A stretch of 64,000 bases of DNA from Dactylorhiza incarnata (lineage: Eukaryota > Streptophyta > Magnoliopsida > Asparagales > Orchidaceae). The stretch lies in contig JAWHQI010000257.1 of NCBI GenBank assembly GCA_033032865.1, positions 2,217,001 to 2,281,000 of the forward strand, written 5' to 3'. Within the stretch, counting starts at the first letter, position 1. Every line of letters starts with the position of its first letter. The notes under the pieces are model-generated. The model saw only the letters and a program-made list of their open reading frames with translations. It made no database searches and had not been told where the DNA came from. Below are positions 1 through 11,800 of the stretch, one piece after another. Position numbers and translations under genes: made by a program.

Positions 1-108
1 ATTTTAACCTTCAAATAGACAATAATTTGACATGTAATCTAATATGAAATGATTTTCTTGGAACTAGGAAGAGATACATGCATTGATATTAGGAATAGAC
101 AAACTTAC

Positions 109-3100
109 AGTAGTTGCATGGATTCCAAAAATGCCAGTATTGTTGTAAATACTGTTGAAGGCCGAGAATGATTGAATCTGTTGAAACTCATTTAAGACAT
201 TCCGATCTGCATAAGAAATTTAAGTTCGAAGGCATAAGAATCAAACTAAAGTGTACTCTAGTACAAAATAATATACCACATCACCCCAGCATAACATATG
301 ACGAGAACAAAGCTGGAACGAAAATAACAACAGACATGGTTTATAAGAAAACCAGTTCAAGAAGCAAACCATAGAGGATTTACTTACACAGCCGAGAGTA
401 CATCCCCTTCCCAGGACCTCCAGCAGAAAAAGAGCCACCGCCTCCCATAAGCATCTAAAAAGAAACGAGGATATAAATGGCATGGCATACTTCTATAAGG
501 ATCCATCAACGTCTTAGACAGCATTAACAAAATTAAAAGAAATTATTCTATATACAAATTTTCAGGTTACTTTTAAGAAAATATTTCAATAGAACCTGAA
601 GTACTGTAACAGCCATGGCATCATTTTCCTTGTGCCAGCCACCAGGAACTTCAAAAGCAAGAGCCAGATGTGTAATCTGTCATCAAATTTACCAAAGTGA
701 AATGAAAACCAGCGATAAGGTTGATATACCAAAGTGAAATGAAATATATAAAAAGGTAAAACATGCAGTACACTATACTTGCATACAATATACACACCGA
801 AGAGTCGGCTTGACGACGATATTCTCCTCCCACATAAACAGACTTTGGCTCCTCCGGTCGGGCCGCTTTTGGAAGATCAGATAATAGCGGTTCAGCAATT
901 TTAACCAATTCTTCATGTTCAACGCCAGATGCAGAAAGTACGATTCTTGGAGCAGTAAAGTTGTCCTGATATTAGCAGAACAAACAAAGTCAAACATAGC
1001 AATAGTGAATAAACAGTTATCAAGAGCACAGAAAGTACCCAAAAAGGACTTACTGCAAGGAGAAAAGAGAAAGACTTACAACTAAAAATTGCTCCAAGAT
1101 GCTGCCATTCAATTTATTCAAGGAAGATTCAGAAGCAATTAGAGGAATCGCCAATGCACCACTATAACCCGCAGAATGAATAGCCTCCAAAAGCAATCCT
1201 TGTGGATTGCTAGAAGCTTCCGCTATCTCTGCCTTCAATTTATTCACCTAACAGTAAAGGGATAAACTCATTTGCCATAATTATGAAAAATAAATAAGGG
1301 GTCACTTGGAGAGATTATACCTGTTCGTTAACCTCCCAATCAAAGAAAATGGGATTTCTCACACTATCAATAAGCACCTCAACCATTTGTGGCACGTATG
1401 TTTTAAAAGCATCGTACGTATATCCCATCTGTTCACGAGACGCTGAAGCACTGACGTTTCCGCCTATGGCTTCTACTTCGCGCACAACACGCAGATGACT
1501 CCTGTTAGTCGTGCTTTTGAAGGCCATCCGTTCCAACAGTTGTGTAGCTCCAAATGAATTGGGCGTTTCGTATATCGAACCACATTCAACATAAAGTCCT
1601 ATTGAAGCGGCTGGGTTCTAATCAAACATAAAAAAAAAAATTGGTGAGAGTGATAATAGAAAAGATATATAATTCAGATTGGTAAATAGGATCAAACAAA
1701 CCATACTTGTGAGGTTTCTGATGCAATTTTGACACCATTAGGAAGAGTTGTGATCTTTGTCTTCCCTGGCTCAACATAATCAGGCAGAGGGGGAGGAACA
1801 GTAACGCCAAGAAGTGGATAATCTAAAGGAGGAACCTCGCTAGATTTTGGACTGGTAAACCAGCTAAAGAAACCCCCTGATGATCTTTCTGCCACACTTG
1901 TGCTAGCAAATCTCTCAGCAGAGTCCAATATAGCAGTCCTCTGTGCATGTTGCTGAACTTAGAGAAAAGAGGTAGCATATTCAATGTTAGTGACATTAGA
2001 ACAAAAAATTCAGCACCCTCAGTATCTCCACTAAAACTTTTCAACAATAAATAGTACAGCACCTCATACCAGGTCATGAACCAGTGCCATGCTAATATAT
2101 TGGACACAAAAATGCAAAGATAATCCTACTGTTACATAACTTCATATCGATTAGTAGCTGATAGTTTTGACACTTACTAGAAGAACAACTGTATTTGTCA
2201 ACCAGAAAAAATTAGGAAATTTTTAACAGCACAAAAGCATCTGTACGGACCAATAAAAAAAACTTAAAGAATGCAGCATTTGAACATTGTTTGAGATGCA
2301 GCAGTTATAACAAAACCAAACTCTCACAAAAACCCCATTTAATTAGCCATAAGAATTCATTAACTCAAATAGAGTTTTGATGGGGATCACACACCGGAGA
2401 TGGGTCGCCGCAAGACGGAACCCACGATGGTGTATTCACGCAGGAGGACTTGACCGGATAGGCGATCCGAATCCACAGATGCATCCGGATTTTCGTTTAC
2501 TTGCATTTCCATATATTACATTGTATTTTCAATTTTTATTTATTGTAATTGGATCCGTTACATTAACAGTCAATCATACTCATTGATGTAACTATGTAAG
2601 AGATGCCCTAGGTAGTTTCTGGGATTTCTTTTCATCCCACATGGACGTGGTCAAATCTGCCCTGACTGATATCCTACAAATCCTGAGTCAAGGTCACCAT
2701 GTGACTAGTAACGCACATCAGACAACGATGGCCTAGTTTACTCCAGTCGATCTGACAGGCCTTAACAACATGGATGAGTCGGGATTCCTCAGACCTCACT
2801 TCCCTCACACCTTCCACCCCAACGCGTCGAGATCCCCTTTTGAAGGTTTTGACCCTCTCGGATGGATCACACGGGCCAAAGAAATGTTCGAATTGCAGCA
2901 CACTTCAGCAAGGTGCTCCTGACGATGATCCACATGGAAGAGTTCGCACTTCATTGGATGTGCTAGCTTCGTCAGTTAGACGTCTCACATGACGTGGGCG
3001 ATACTAAAGGAGGATCTGATATTGCGCTTAGGTCGACTCAATGGAGGCTTATGTGGACGACTTTGTAGAGTGGGTCTGCTTTATGGAAGTGGAATTAACT

Positions 3101-5161
3101 ACAACAGTTTGAAACTATCGCATCCAGGTCTCCCAATAGCGGTCACCCACGATGACACAAGACCACCCATTGCAATCCTATGAAGTTCCCCTGCAACCAG
3201 TCATGCGGGTACCTCCCTGCATCCACTGCCACCAGTCATGCGGATACCTCCTCTACATCCACCGCCACCACTTCCCCTACCACACTGACTCTCTCACCAA
3301 GATTATCATGACCTCCACTGACATGGTTTTTGTTTCTGCTGCAAACAATTGTACTCCCGTCTTCACAAGAGTCTCCTTAACGAATTGCACTTGTTGCTCA
3401 CCATTGAAGACATCAGCATTACCGTTGCTGACTTTTAGGCCCTTGAGCTCAAGGACAGCGTTGATTTCAACGGGCGAAGTGTTGATACGTATTCATGCCA
3501 ATGTATACGTATTCCGAAGACCGCCTCTCAACAATTGGAAATCCCGACCAGCCGTTCGAGAGCGTCTCGTATTACTATAATATGTATTGGCAGAATTTTG
3601 GTAATTAGTGTTAGTGTCTCCTCCCTATATAAAGAGGTGTGTGGAGTCTTGGATGGCATATTGGCATCTTTGGTGTCTAAGCTAGGAATCACTCCTTGGA
3701 AAGGACTCTTAGGAAGGAACAGCCCACAGAAGCTTGACGTGAGCATACCTCACAAGTGTAGCTTGTTTTGTTCTAATGCAACCTATTTTGATGCGTACCA
3801 CAAAACCTGAAACAAATAAATTACAGGTATAATCATTTTCAGCTATCTCTAGCTTGATCATCATGCATAAAATTTAGTCGGCTACTTAGGTTGTGTTATT
3901 AGAACCCTTGTATTCTTCAAAATAGAAATATTCGAACCTGGAAACAATTAGTTACTGCCCTTAAATTTTATGTAAGATACTTAAGGTTTTGTTATTAAAC
4001 CGTTTTTCTCTTACAAAAAAAAGGATGGTAGATCCAATGAGCACCTTGATGAGCAGGCTCAAGGGGGTCTTCATACTATATTGGGATGAATAATCCTACG
4101 ATCCTGTTGTTTTTTATGCATCGGTTGATCCAACATATGTGGATACAAATGAAACCTAAACACGATCTAAACTCGGTAAACTAAATATAAATTCGATTGC
4201 ATATACTCTGGAAATCCAATCTCTAGATCATGCAAAATTAAGTAAACTCTTCCACAAAATGTTGACATTTAATTGTTAAATGCAGGAGTAGCCTATTATA
4301 ATAAAGACAAATGACCATTCTCCAAACAGCATCATAAAAAAATAGTCAAGCATAGGAATGTCAAAGTCAGTAGTGTCATTACATAAGTGAGATGTGGCCG
4401 CATTGTCATCGTGCTCTTAAGGAATCACTACTTTTCGAGCTATACGCATTAATAAAATGTATTGAATTTATATGCAGTTTTATAAATAATTCACAACAAA
4501 ATCCTGTCTCTAAGAAGCTGTATTGTTATGATAATTACATAATGATCATGGAGGATTTTCAAAAGATAACAGAATTATCAGCATTTTATGCTATTGCACC
4601 AAAAAACCTGATAATTTTCTTCCATAAAGTTAAGTAATTATGTTTCATGAGTAAACCAAACATGGCATTTCAGTCTATATCACATATGCGCACGTTTCTC
4701 ATTGATGTGAAGCTTCAGAGTTCAAATTCCCGGTTGCCAATTCTTACTTGGGACAAACGACGGATTTCCCAAAATTCACTTGCCCAGTACCATTGCTCTG
4801 AAGGTAAGATTTCGTATCATCAAGCAACAACAAATGTAACCGGTAAAGATGCATCCAATGCACCGATAAATGAGTCAAACAGATCAAGCTAAAGCTCTTA
4901 AGACAACCCAACAACCCCATAAATCTTTACAAATGCATAGAGACAATACGAGCCGGCCACGGACAAAACAATGGCGAATCACATCCATGGTAGCTCGTCG
5001 GGCAGGAAAGGGTGAAACAAAGCCCGATTCCCTTCATCAAAAGCTGACAATCATTGCAATTTACCGATCGATCCAAGAGATGAAGAAAGAATGCTACACC
5101 TAGGGTTTTCGAAATTGCTAACCTTGAGAGACCTTAGCTGCGAACGGGGAACACGATACAT
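109..5161 (-). CDS. MPPalpha: Mitochondrial processing peptidase alpha subunit, 3' end beyond window
   Basis: Partner of MPP-beta in the matrix peptidase that removes mitochondrial presequences; in plants the peptidase is built into the cytochrome bc1 complex. Eight exons were placed by GT-AG borders with the reading frame kept throughout: 5123-5161, 1707-1952, 1321-1617, 1080-1247, 798-965, 596-676, 388-454 and 109-206. Together they encode 388 residues; about 110 more are expected off the left edge. Exon 1 encodes only MYRVPRSQLRSLK, like the start of plant MPP-alpha presequences. The family's glycine-rich loop (MLMGGGGSFSAGGPGKGMYS) spans exons 6 and 7 of this list's 3' half. The metal-site region reads GATQLLERMAF, without the HxxEH of the beta subunit, as expected for the non-catalytic alpha chain. 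All phases agree across junctions, including CTG T / AT CGG between the last two exons. The gene looks intact in the part visible. Confidence 0.93.
2640..3800 (+). mobile_element. Decayed gypsy-like retroelement remnant in MPP-alpha intron 1
   Basis: A plus-strand reading around 2840-2905 gives FEGFDPLGWITRAKEMFELQ, the conserved start of a Ty3/gypsy gag domain, followed by stops and frameshifts. A proline/histidine-rich stretch follows. From about 3480 the sequence looks like LTR, with a TATA-like CCTATATAAAGAGG near 3630. No pol is visible, so this is probably an internally deleted copy. It lies antisense to the host gene within its 3.2-kb first intron. Exact ends and TSD were not found. 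Confidence 0.5.
3801..5122. other. Remainder of MPP-alpha intron 1
   Basis: AT-rich sequence between the retroelement remnant and exon 1. No open frame of interest, RNA gene or clear repeat was recognised. Confidence 0.5.
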
Positions 5162-5470
5162 GATCGAAGTAGTAACAATGGAAGAACGTCGATCGAATTC
5201 TGTGTTAACCTACGATGCGGCTGAGAAAAAACCGAGAGGAGGATGTCGGGACCACCGGAGCCGCCCTGCTAAGAACTTCTCTCGAGAAAATCGTGGCCGA
5301 AGCGCACAGAGACCCCAAGCCACCGCCGCCTGCGTATTTTAGCGAAGGCCACTGATACTTCTGGTGCTCCTCGGTCCGTGGAGGAAGTAAACCTGAACTT
5401 TGTGGGTTAACCAATTTCAACTAAGTGTCAAAATAAAAAACTCATGGAGATTTGTCAACCCATAAAATTT
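5162..5470 (-). promoter_or_regulatory. 5' flank of MPP-alpha
   Basis: Sequence directly upstream of the inferred MPP-alpha start codon (minus strand) and so expected to hold its 5' UTR and promoter. It is GC-rich to about 5340. A minus-strand frame is open here but stops before the MPP-alpha ATG, and it has no ATG of its own. No clear TATA box was identified. Confidence 0.35.
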
Positions 5471-5570
5471 CGGTCTGCGCATAATCGATTTTGCAGTTTT
5501 TTGTACAGAAAGGTCTGCCCATAGCCTTTATGGGTCTGCCCATAGCCGTTATGAGTCTGCGCATATAAAT
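5471..5570. repeat. Short degenerate tandem repeat (core GGTCTGCCCATAGCC)
   Basis: Four imperfect units begin near 5472, 5512, 5532 and 5553, sharing GTCTGCSCATA. The core resembles the reverse complement of the ACTATGGGCAG motif inside the nearby MULE terminal repeat, so it may be subterminal material of a related element. That link is an inference. Confidence 0.5.
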
Positions 5571-7164
5571 CATCTTTTTTTGGATCAAGTCCCGGTTGCA
5601 AATGTGTCCAGGATGCACTTGATGTCGACACGGGGTATTTTGTTTTTATTATTCGCTCGAAGCTATTGCTCATTTTCCCAACAGTTAGATACCGACTCTA
5701 GTCTAAGACTTTGTGTTGGCATGGTGTTTTTACTTCGGAAAGTTTGGACAAAAATGTCACTGTCATAAAATATATGTTTGGCAGCAACTGTTATAACAAT
5801 CACCGAGAAAAGAAAACTAATTTTGAACATAAAAATAGATGAAGTTCCTTTGATGAGATGGGACGGTTAATAACAATAGAGCTCGAGTTTTAGGCAGCGT
5901 AAATTCACGCAAAAGAGATTTCAGAGGTGAGAGGAGTTGTTCTTGTTGTTTCAGAGCTTAGAGTTTTTCGGTTTTCTGTTCGAGCCCGAGGGATGGAGTC
6001 GAGGGATGGACAACTAGAAGCAAATGGTGTGGAGTTTCCCAACATGGCAATGGCGTGGAGAACCACTGCAGCTTGGCAATGGCGAGGGGGAACCACTGCA
6101 GCTTGGCAATGGCAGAGAGAGGGTTTCCTTTTCAGTTGGAGCGAACAACAAACGAAAAATGCGAAAAAAAATAAGAGTGGTGTTACGGGCACACCTAATA
6201 TGACTATGGGCAGCCAAAATTTATGTACAACCAAATTGAGCTATGTACACACCAACCGGCTGTGGACACACCAAATATTAAAAATAGTTTTTTCACTAAA
6301 AAAATGAAAATTTTCAAAATAAGTCTTATAGCATAACCAAAAAATATTTTAAACGGTCTCATACAAGATAAAAAGCGTCAAAAAACACTAGTTATTAAAG
6401 AAAAAGTTAAATAAGTCCAAAATTAGTTTATGATTGATCTTCAAAACTCAATTCTTGTGTAAATCTCCACCTCCTGCAATAAAATGAAATTATAAAAAAT
6501 GAGATTATGTACAATATAAAATAAAATATTAAAAGTACAAGTTTTTACCTAAATATGATTTGATGAAAAATATTCAATAATCCATTAAACCTTTAATGTT
6601 CACTTATCTGTACCAAAAAATAATAATATGGCAATGTAATTGTGTATGTCTAATAATAGAAAATTAAGCATACCTCGTCATGGATCCGTCAAATTAATTA
6701 TTTCTTTTACTTGTTCTTTACTACCGACTTTTCTAATTTTTGGACTGTAATTCAAATCCGGGGTCCGCAATGGTAACATGATATCTCCGCCACGTAGTGA
6801 TTATTGGAGGTAGGGGACAATCTTCATGCATCATCAACTCAATGAAGTGGCTATCATTAACAAATCCAATAAATATAGTCTTTCGACTCGCAGGAGGCGT
6901 AGAATGTAAATGTTTGAATGTAAGACTGAAACTTTGAATAATGAACAACTGTCACATTATAATAAGATGCGATCACTAATCTCATGTCCGGGATTGTCAT
7001 CCATTTGTCCAGTGGAGCTGGTACAGCAGTACAATCCAATGATAATAGTAGTTTTGCACATCTCACATTACCAAGCAGGGTGTTGTACACACACACATAA
7101 AATTTCATTTATTTTGCAAGATCGATCTTTTTGCACTTGTAACCAATTTTCACCCATATCAAGT

Positions 7165-7945
7165 GCTTGACTTACCACTCGATACCCATAATGCCCTTAA
7201 CCAATCACATTTACGGCTAATATGAACTTGGCCTAATATAACTCTTACTTGAGGAAATACCACTTTTATAGCATTCATCAATGCTAACTCCATGTGAACT
7301 ATCAATACACTTGGCAAAGAGGTTGAATTTAACATACTTCTAAAACAATCCAAAGCTCATTTGTAATTACCTTCAGTTTCACTTGATATAAACGCAAATG
7401 CAGTGAAAAATGTCAAATTTGTAGATGTGAGACCAACTATGGATAGCAAAGGTAATCTATAACGATTAGTTTTGTATGCACATCTAGATGCGTACACCTC
7501 TTTAACAGTTTTTTGTTCATTTTCATTTAATTTACACGTATAAATGTGTGCTTCTAGATGAACAAAAATATGGTTATGCATTCCACACTTAACTTCTAAT
7601 TTTCATTCATCGACACATGTTTTTGACCCAATATAGAGAATGGACATCCACATCGTTTGGAGTTAGTTTTTCTTAAATTTTTGTTCACTCTATTAGATTG
7701 AACATGAGGGCGTCCTCCTTTACTGCAACCTAGAAAAACTCTCGGCTTAGGTCTACCATCAAGCTTATAAGCCCTTTGAACAACAACAACAAACCCAATC
7801 CTTTGACGACAAAGCGAGCTCATTCAATTAATTCATCTTTACTATGGAATATGGTATCAGCTATAAAATGCAATCCAACATCTAATTGACTGCCTTTAGA
7901 TGAGCCACTCATTAACAACATGTGTTCCTCTTTCATTTTTACCTA
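7165..7945 (-). pseudogene. MULE transposase (FAR1 family) fragments
   Basis: From about 7945 down, the translation resembles the FAR1/WRKY-GCM1 DNA-binding domain: LDVGLHFIADTIFHSKDELI, then a stop and frameshift, then KLDGRPKPRVFLGCSKGGRP and KTNSKRCGCPFSILGQK. At 7360-7580 it resembles the start of the MULE DDE catalytic core (CAYKTNRYRLPLLSIVGLTS, TFFTAFAFISSETEGNY). At 7165-7350 it continues with LDCFRSMLNSTSLPSVLIVH and FPQVRVILGQVHISRKC. Stops, frame changes and a large deletion between the two domains make it non-functional. Family assignment rests on known FAR1/MURA-like proteins; I could not align it. Confidence 0.75.
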
Positions 7946-8295
7946 TACAAAATCGAAATAAAAAACATCCATTTGACATTCAAAAACGTTAATTATCATA
8001 AAGAAAGAGTGCAAAACCACTAACAAAAAAAAAATTAAACAATAATAGGATTTTACCAAAAATTAGGCAGAGGCTTAGTACTGACTTTTAACAAGTATTG
8101 CTTTGAATGTCTTGAATGCAATCCAACATCTAAGTTTAATCTGAAAACAACAATAACTGGAGTTACAAACTCAGTATCCTTTGGGGGAAATGTAGAAAAA
8201 ATAGCATTATTCGAATGGGAAAAAAAGCTTACTGTTAATGTAAGAAGAAAACTGGAAGCCGCAGATCTGGAAGCATAAACCCAACAATCTTTGGC

Positions 8296-8511
8296 GCGAG
8301 GGAGATCGGGGTTGGAATGGCAGAGGTCGGCCTGGAGATGGAGAACTGGAAACACGGAGAGAGGCGGCGAAACTCAGAACTGGAAATACGCGGAGAGAGG
8401 CGGCGAAATCCTGAAGAAAAACGCAGAACTGGAGTCGCGCGAGGGAGATCGGGGTTGGAATGACAAAGATCGGCCTGGAGAAGGAGATATCAGAGATCAA
8501 GAGAGGGATTG

Positions 8512-8543
<32 letters not shown>

Positions 8544-8610
8544 CTTTCGTCGAGAAAGGGAGCGGACAGGAACGCCCGCCTGGTGTCGTGCGAGGGAGAT
8601 CGGGGTTGGG
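8296..8610. repeat. Three spaced copies of GCGAGGGAGATCGGGGTTGG
   Basis: Near-identical copies start around 8298, 8439 and 8588, the first two followed by similar sequence (TCGGCCTGGAGA). The spacing is about 140-150 bp, which suggests a partial tandem triplication at the right end of the MULE. The poly-G run lies between copies two and three. Confidence 0.7.
8513..8543. repeat. 31-bp poly-G homopolymer
   Basis: An uninterrupted run of 31 G residues flanked by GATTGC and CTTTCG. Runs of this length are rare in plant nuclear DNA and hard to sequence, so its true length is uncertain. Confidence 0.85.
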
Positions 8611-8846
8611 TGTACCTAGCGGAAGGGAGAATCGAAATGATTTAGGGTTTTTAGAGATATTACTCCTATTTTCTGGTGTGCTCATAGTCATATTAGACGT
8701 GCCCATAACACCACTAAAAAAGAAAAGAAGAAAAATGATAGACAGCAAGCTATTTATGGACGCATGAAATTTTCATAAAATTCTCCCCAGCCCATTCATT
8801 CGTTACCGCCACCGCCGCAGTGGGACTGTGGGAGTACGAGTGAGTG

Positions 8847-8876
8847 CGTGTGTGTGTGTGAGAGAGAGAGAGAGAG
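8847..8876. repeat. (GT)n(GA)n microsatellite in KAE1 5' UTR
   Basis: A compound (GT)n-(GA)n dinucleotide tract ends three bases before the KAE1 start codon. It lies in the presumed 5' leader and could affect leader length between alleles. Confidence 0.85.
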
Positions 8877-8879
8877 GTG

Positions 8880-11800
8880 ATGAAGATGCTAACTGCAATT
8901 GGCTTCGAGGGTTCCGCGAACAAGATCGGAGTTGGCATCGTAACCCTAAATGGAACAATACTTTCCAATCCCCGCCACACCTACATCACGCCCCCCGGCC
9001 ATGGATTCCTCCCTCGCGAGACCGCCCACCACCACCTCGAGCACCTCCTCCCCCTCGTACGCTCCGCCCTCGACGAAGCCGCCCTTACTCCCGCCGATAT
9101 CGACTGCATCTGCTATACGCGCGGTCCCGGCATGGGTGCGCCGCTCCAGGTATGCGCGTTTGCCGTTCGAGTGCTCTCGCTGCTCTGGAGAAAGCCAATC
9201 GTGGCTGTCAATCATTGCGTCGCCCATATAGAGATGGGCCGTGTGGTCACTTCCGCCGACGACCCGGTGGTGCTTTATGTCAGTGGTGGGAACACTCAGG
9301 TCATCGCTTATAGTGAAGGGAGGTACAGAATCTTCGGAGAAACTATTGATATTGCTGTGGGGAACTGCCTCGATAGGTTTGCTAGGGTTCTGACGCTATC
9401 GAACGATCCGAGTCCTGGGTACAACATTGAGCAGGTAAATTTTTTGCTTTCCAAATAACTGCTTTTCCAAGTGCTGATGCTGTGTTAGGTTTTATTGGAG
9501 CATTTGCAAACTGTGAATTTTTTGTATGTAAAACATAGTGCAGTCATTGTTGGATTACTAAGAATTTTATCTAGAAATCATAAAACTCCAGATATATGGA
9601 TGCTGGGTTATCATCTATAATGATCCTAATCTCAGAACCTGCTGTATCACCATTCCAGATTGCACAGGATAACGCCAAGTCATCAATCCAAGACTTAAGA
9701 TGATATCTATTGATGACCGCCACTGGGGAGTCCATTAGAAGCTTGTAATGGTCAATTGTTACACCGTTAGTATAACTACACTCTTATTTCTCTGTTAAGG
9801 GGATCTGAGAATGAATAAAGCTTAGTTTTTTTTAAATGGTAGTGTAGATAAACAGCTTAGAATTATGGTTGCATGTATGTTCTTCCCCGTTATCCCCAGT
9901 CATCCCTCCAGGAACACTCCAAACCCGCTAATCATCCTAATCTCCATATTATTGCTGTACCACCCCAATCAATTAACACTCAAGATGTCATCTTGATTAG
10001 TACATGGTATCCTTAAAGAGACATTCCAAAACCTACGAGTCTTTGGTTTTAGACAAAACCAATTACTTCCTCCGAAAACCCGCTAAACAAACGGGGCCTT
10101 GAGCTTATGCAAAATTTTGAGTTAGGAAAAAGGGGAGAACTCTAATAGACAAGAAAATTATTCAGAACAAGGGAGAGAAGTCTGCATATTATTCAGAACA
10201 AAGGGAGAGAAGTATGCAGATATGCAAAGGAGATTGTGAAGACAAGAGTTCAGGAGCAAACAAAATAAAGCAAAATTCACTGCAAAGATGATTTGATGGA
10301 ACAAAACTCACTAATGATAAAGTATGCAGAATATCCTCAAAATGTTAGGGGAGGATTTGTATTTTCTTATTTATTGAGTCCTAACAAGAAACCATAATGT
10401 GTAGTTTAACTGATGAAAATTTCACAGGGAAATAGAGTTCAGAGTAGAAAAAATCGAATTGTATTCGACTTACGTCGAGAAGGAGTCAGAGCACGTAGAT
10501 AACTGAAGTAGTTGTGCTTTGACTTGAAGTCAGAGCTTCATTCAAAGCACAGAGTGCAGTTAACAAATGAAGTTGACGTACGAAACCTTACGTCGAATTG
10601 AAATCGATGCATGAAGTACTCTCTGCAAGAGTTATTATGTAGGAAAGAGATTTCTGATGAGATTTTTTTCTACCTGTTAGGGTTTCTTTTCCTGGATGAA
10701 ATCAGAGATTATGGAAGGAAATTTCTCGTCTATGGAAGGAGAATTCAAAAATGAAGAATATGTCTTTCAAAGAGATGTAAGGAGATTTCGACGAAGCCGT
10801 TTAGAGCCATTTTGAATCCAACTACAAAAGACCAGTCGGGGAACGAGAACATCGAGAACAAAGAACGTGTATGCAGAAACCCTAAGTTCATCTTCCTCCT
10901 CCCTCAAGTAGCAAAAGGCATTCTTGTTTCTTCCCTTCTCTTTGAAGAACATGAACAGACTACAGATTCTCTACAGCCTTCATTTCTCAAGTTTTATGTT
11001 CTCTCTGCACTCAAGAAGAGATTCTATTTGTTCCTCCCTCTATCTCTCTGAAGGACAAGAGGATCTCAAATTCTCTCAAGCTTTCTTTTCTCTCTGGAAA
11101 CAAGAAGAAGTTGTTCTTGTTCTTCTTCCTCTCTCTCTCCCTCTCGCAAGAATAAGAACATACTGCAGAAGTTTATATACACACAAAGTAAACTTCAGAA
11201 CAATCAAAACCTGTTGAAGACTGTTTTCATTATGGAAAAGCCTACAACTCATTTTTACTGCATTTGTGTACACAAGTTTTTAAAATTCTTCTTCAAAGGA
11301 TTCAATGGTTGGTTTTGTGAATCTCTTTATCAAAAGATTCAGGTGGTTCTTAGAATCTCCTTATCAAAAGATTTCATGTGGTTATATGAGTCTCCTTATC
11401 AAAAAACTCTAGTCATTTGTTGGATAGTGGATTTTTACTTGTGGTAGAATTAGAAAGATGAGTACCCAAGTTTTGGGGGAACCTCTATACTTCTTTGTGT
11501 CTTCTGTGTTGATCTACTTTATAGCTTACTTCAATCATGCACCTTAATTATTATATAGTATAATCTGTGAATTGTGATGTGCTATTGATTGTGTCTGCAA
11601 GACATTTTTAATACTCTATTCACCCTCCCTCTAGAGTAATTAGACCAAGATTCTCATATTTTTTTTCGCATTTTCAGTATTCCAAATGTCACACTTGGAT
11701 TCCGGCTTCGGCACTACATGATCAAAAGGGGGAATTTGTACACTCAACTTTACTTACTTCAAATAGAGTCTTCTATCTCTATATATAGACCGAGGAGGAT

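Larger units (their letters stand above)
6176..8715 (-). mobile_element. Mutator-like (MULE) DNA transposon, inactive
   Basis: Two inverted terminal stretches face each other: 6176-6217 and 8672-8715. Both begin AGTGGTGTTAYGGGCAC and continue with CTAATATGACTATG, with a handful of mismatches. Between them lie minus-strand fragments of a FAR1-type MULE transposase. Both flanks are A-rich, and no exact target duplication could be confirmed. The outer limits are therefore the ends of visible inverted homology rather than proven element ends. Confidence 0.7.

Noticed and set aside
5205..5420. Minus-strand 71-codon frame upstream of MPP-alpha as its N-terminus
   Set aside because: It ends in a stop before the MPP-alpha ATG and has no ATG; the 13-codon exon 1 fits the family better.
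8291..8767. Glycine-rich 158-codon open frame
   Set aside because: Created by the poly-G run and GC-rich repeats at the MULE end; no coding signal.
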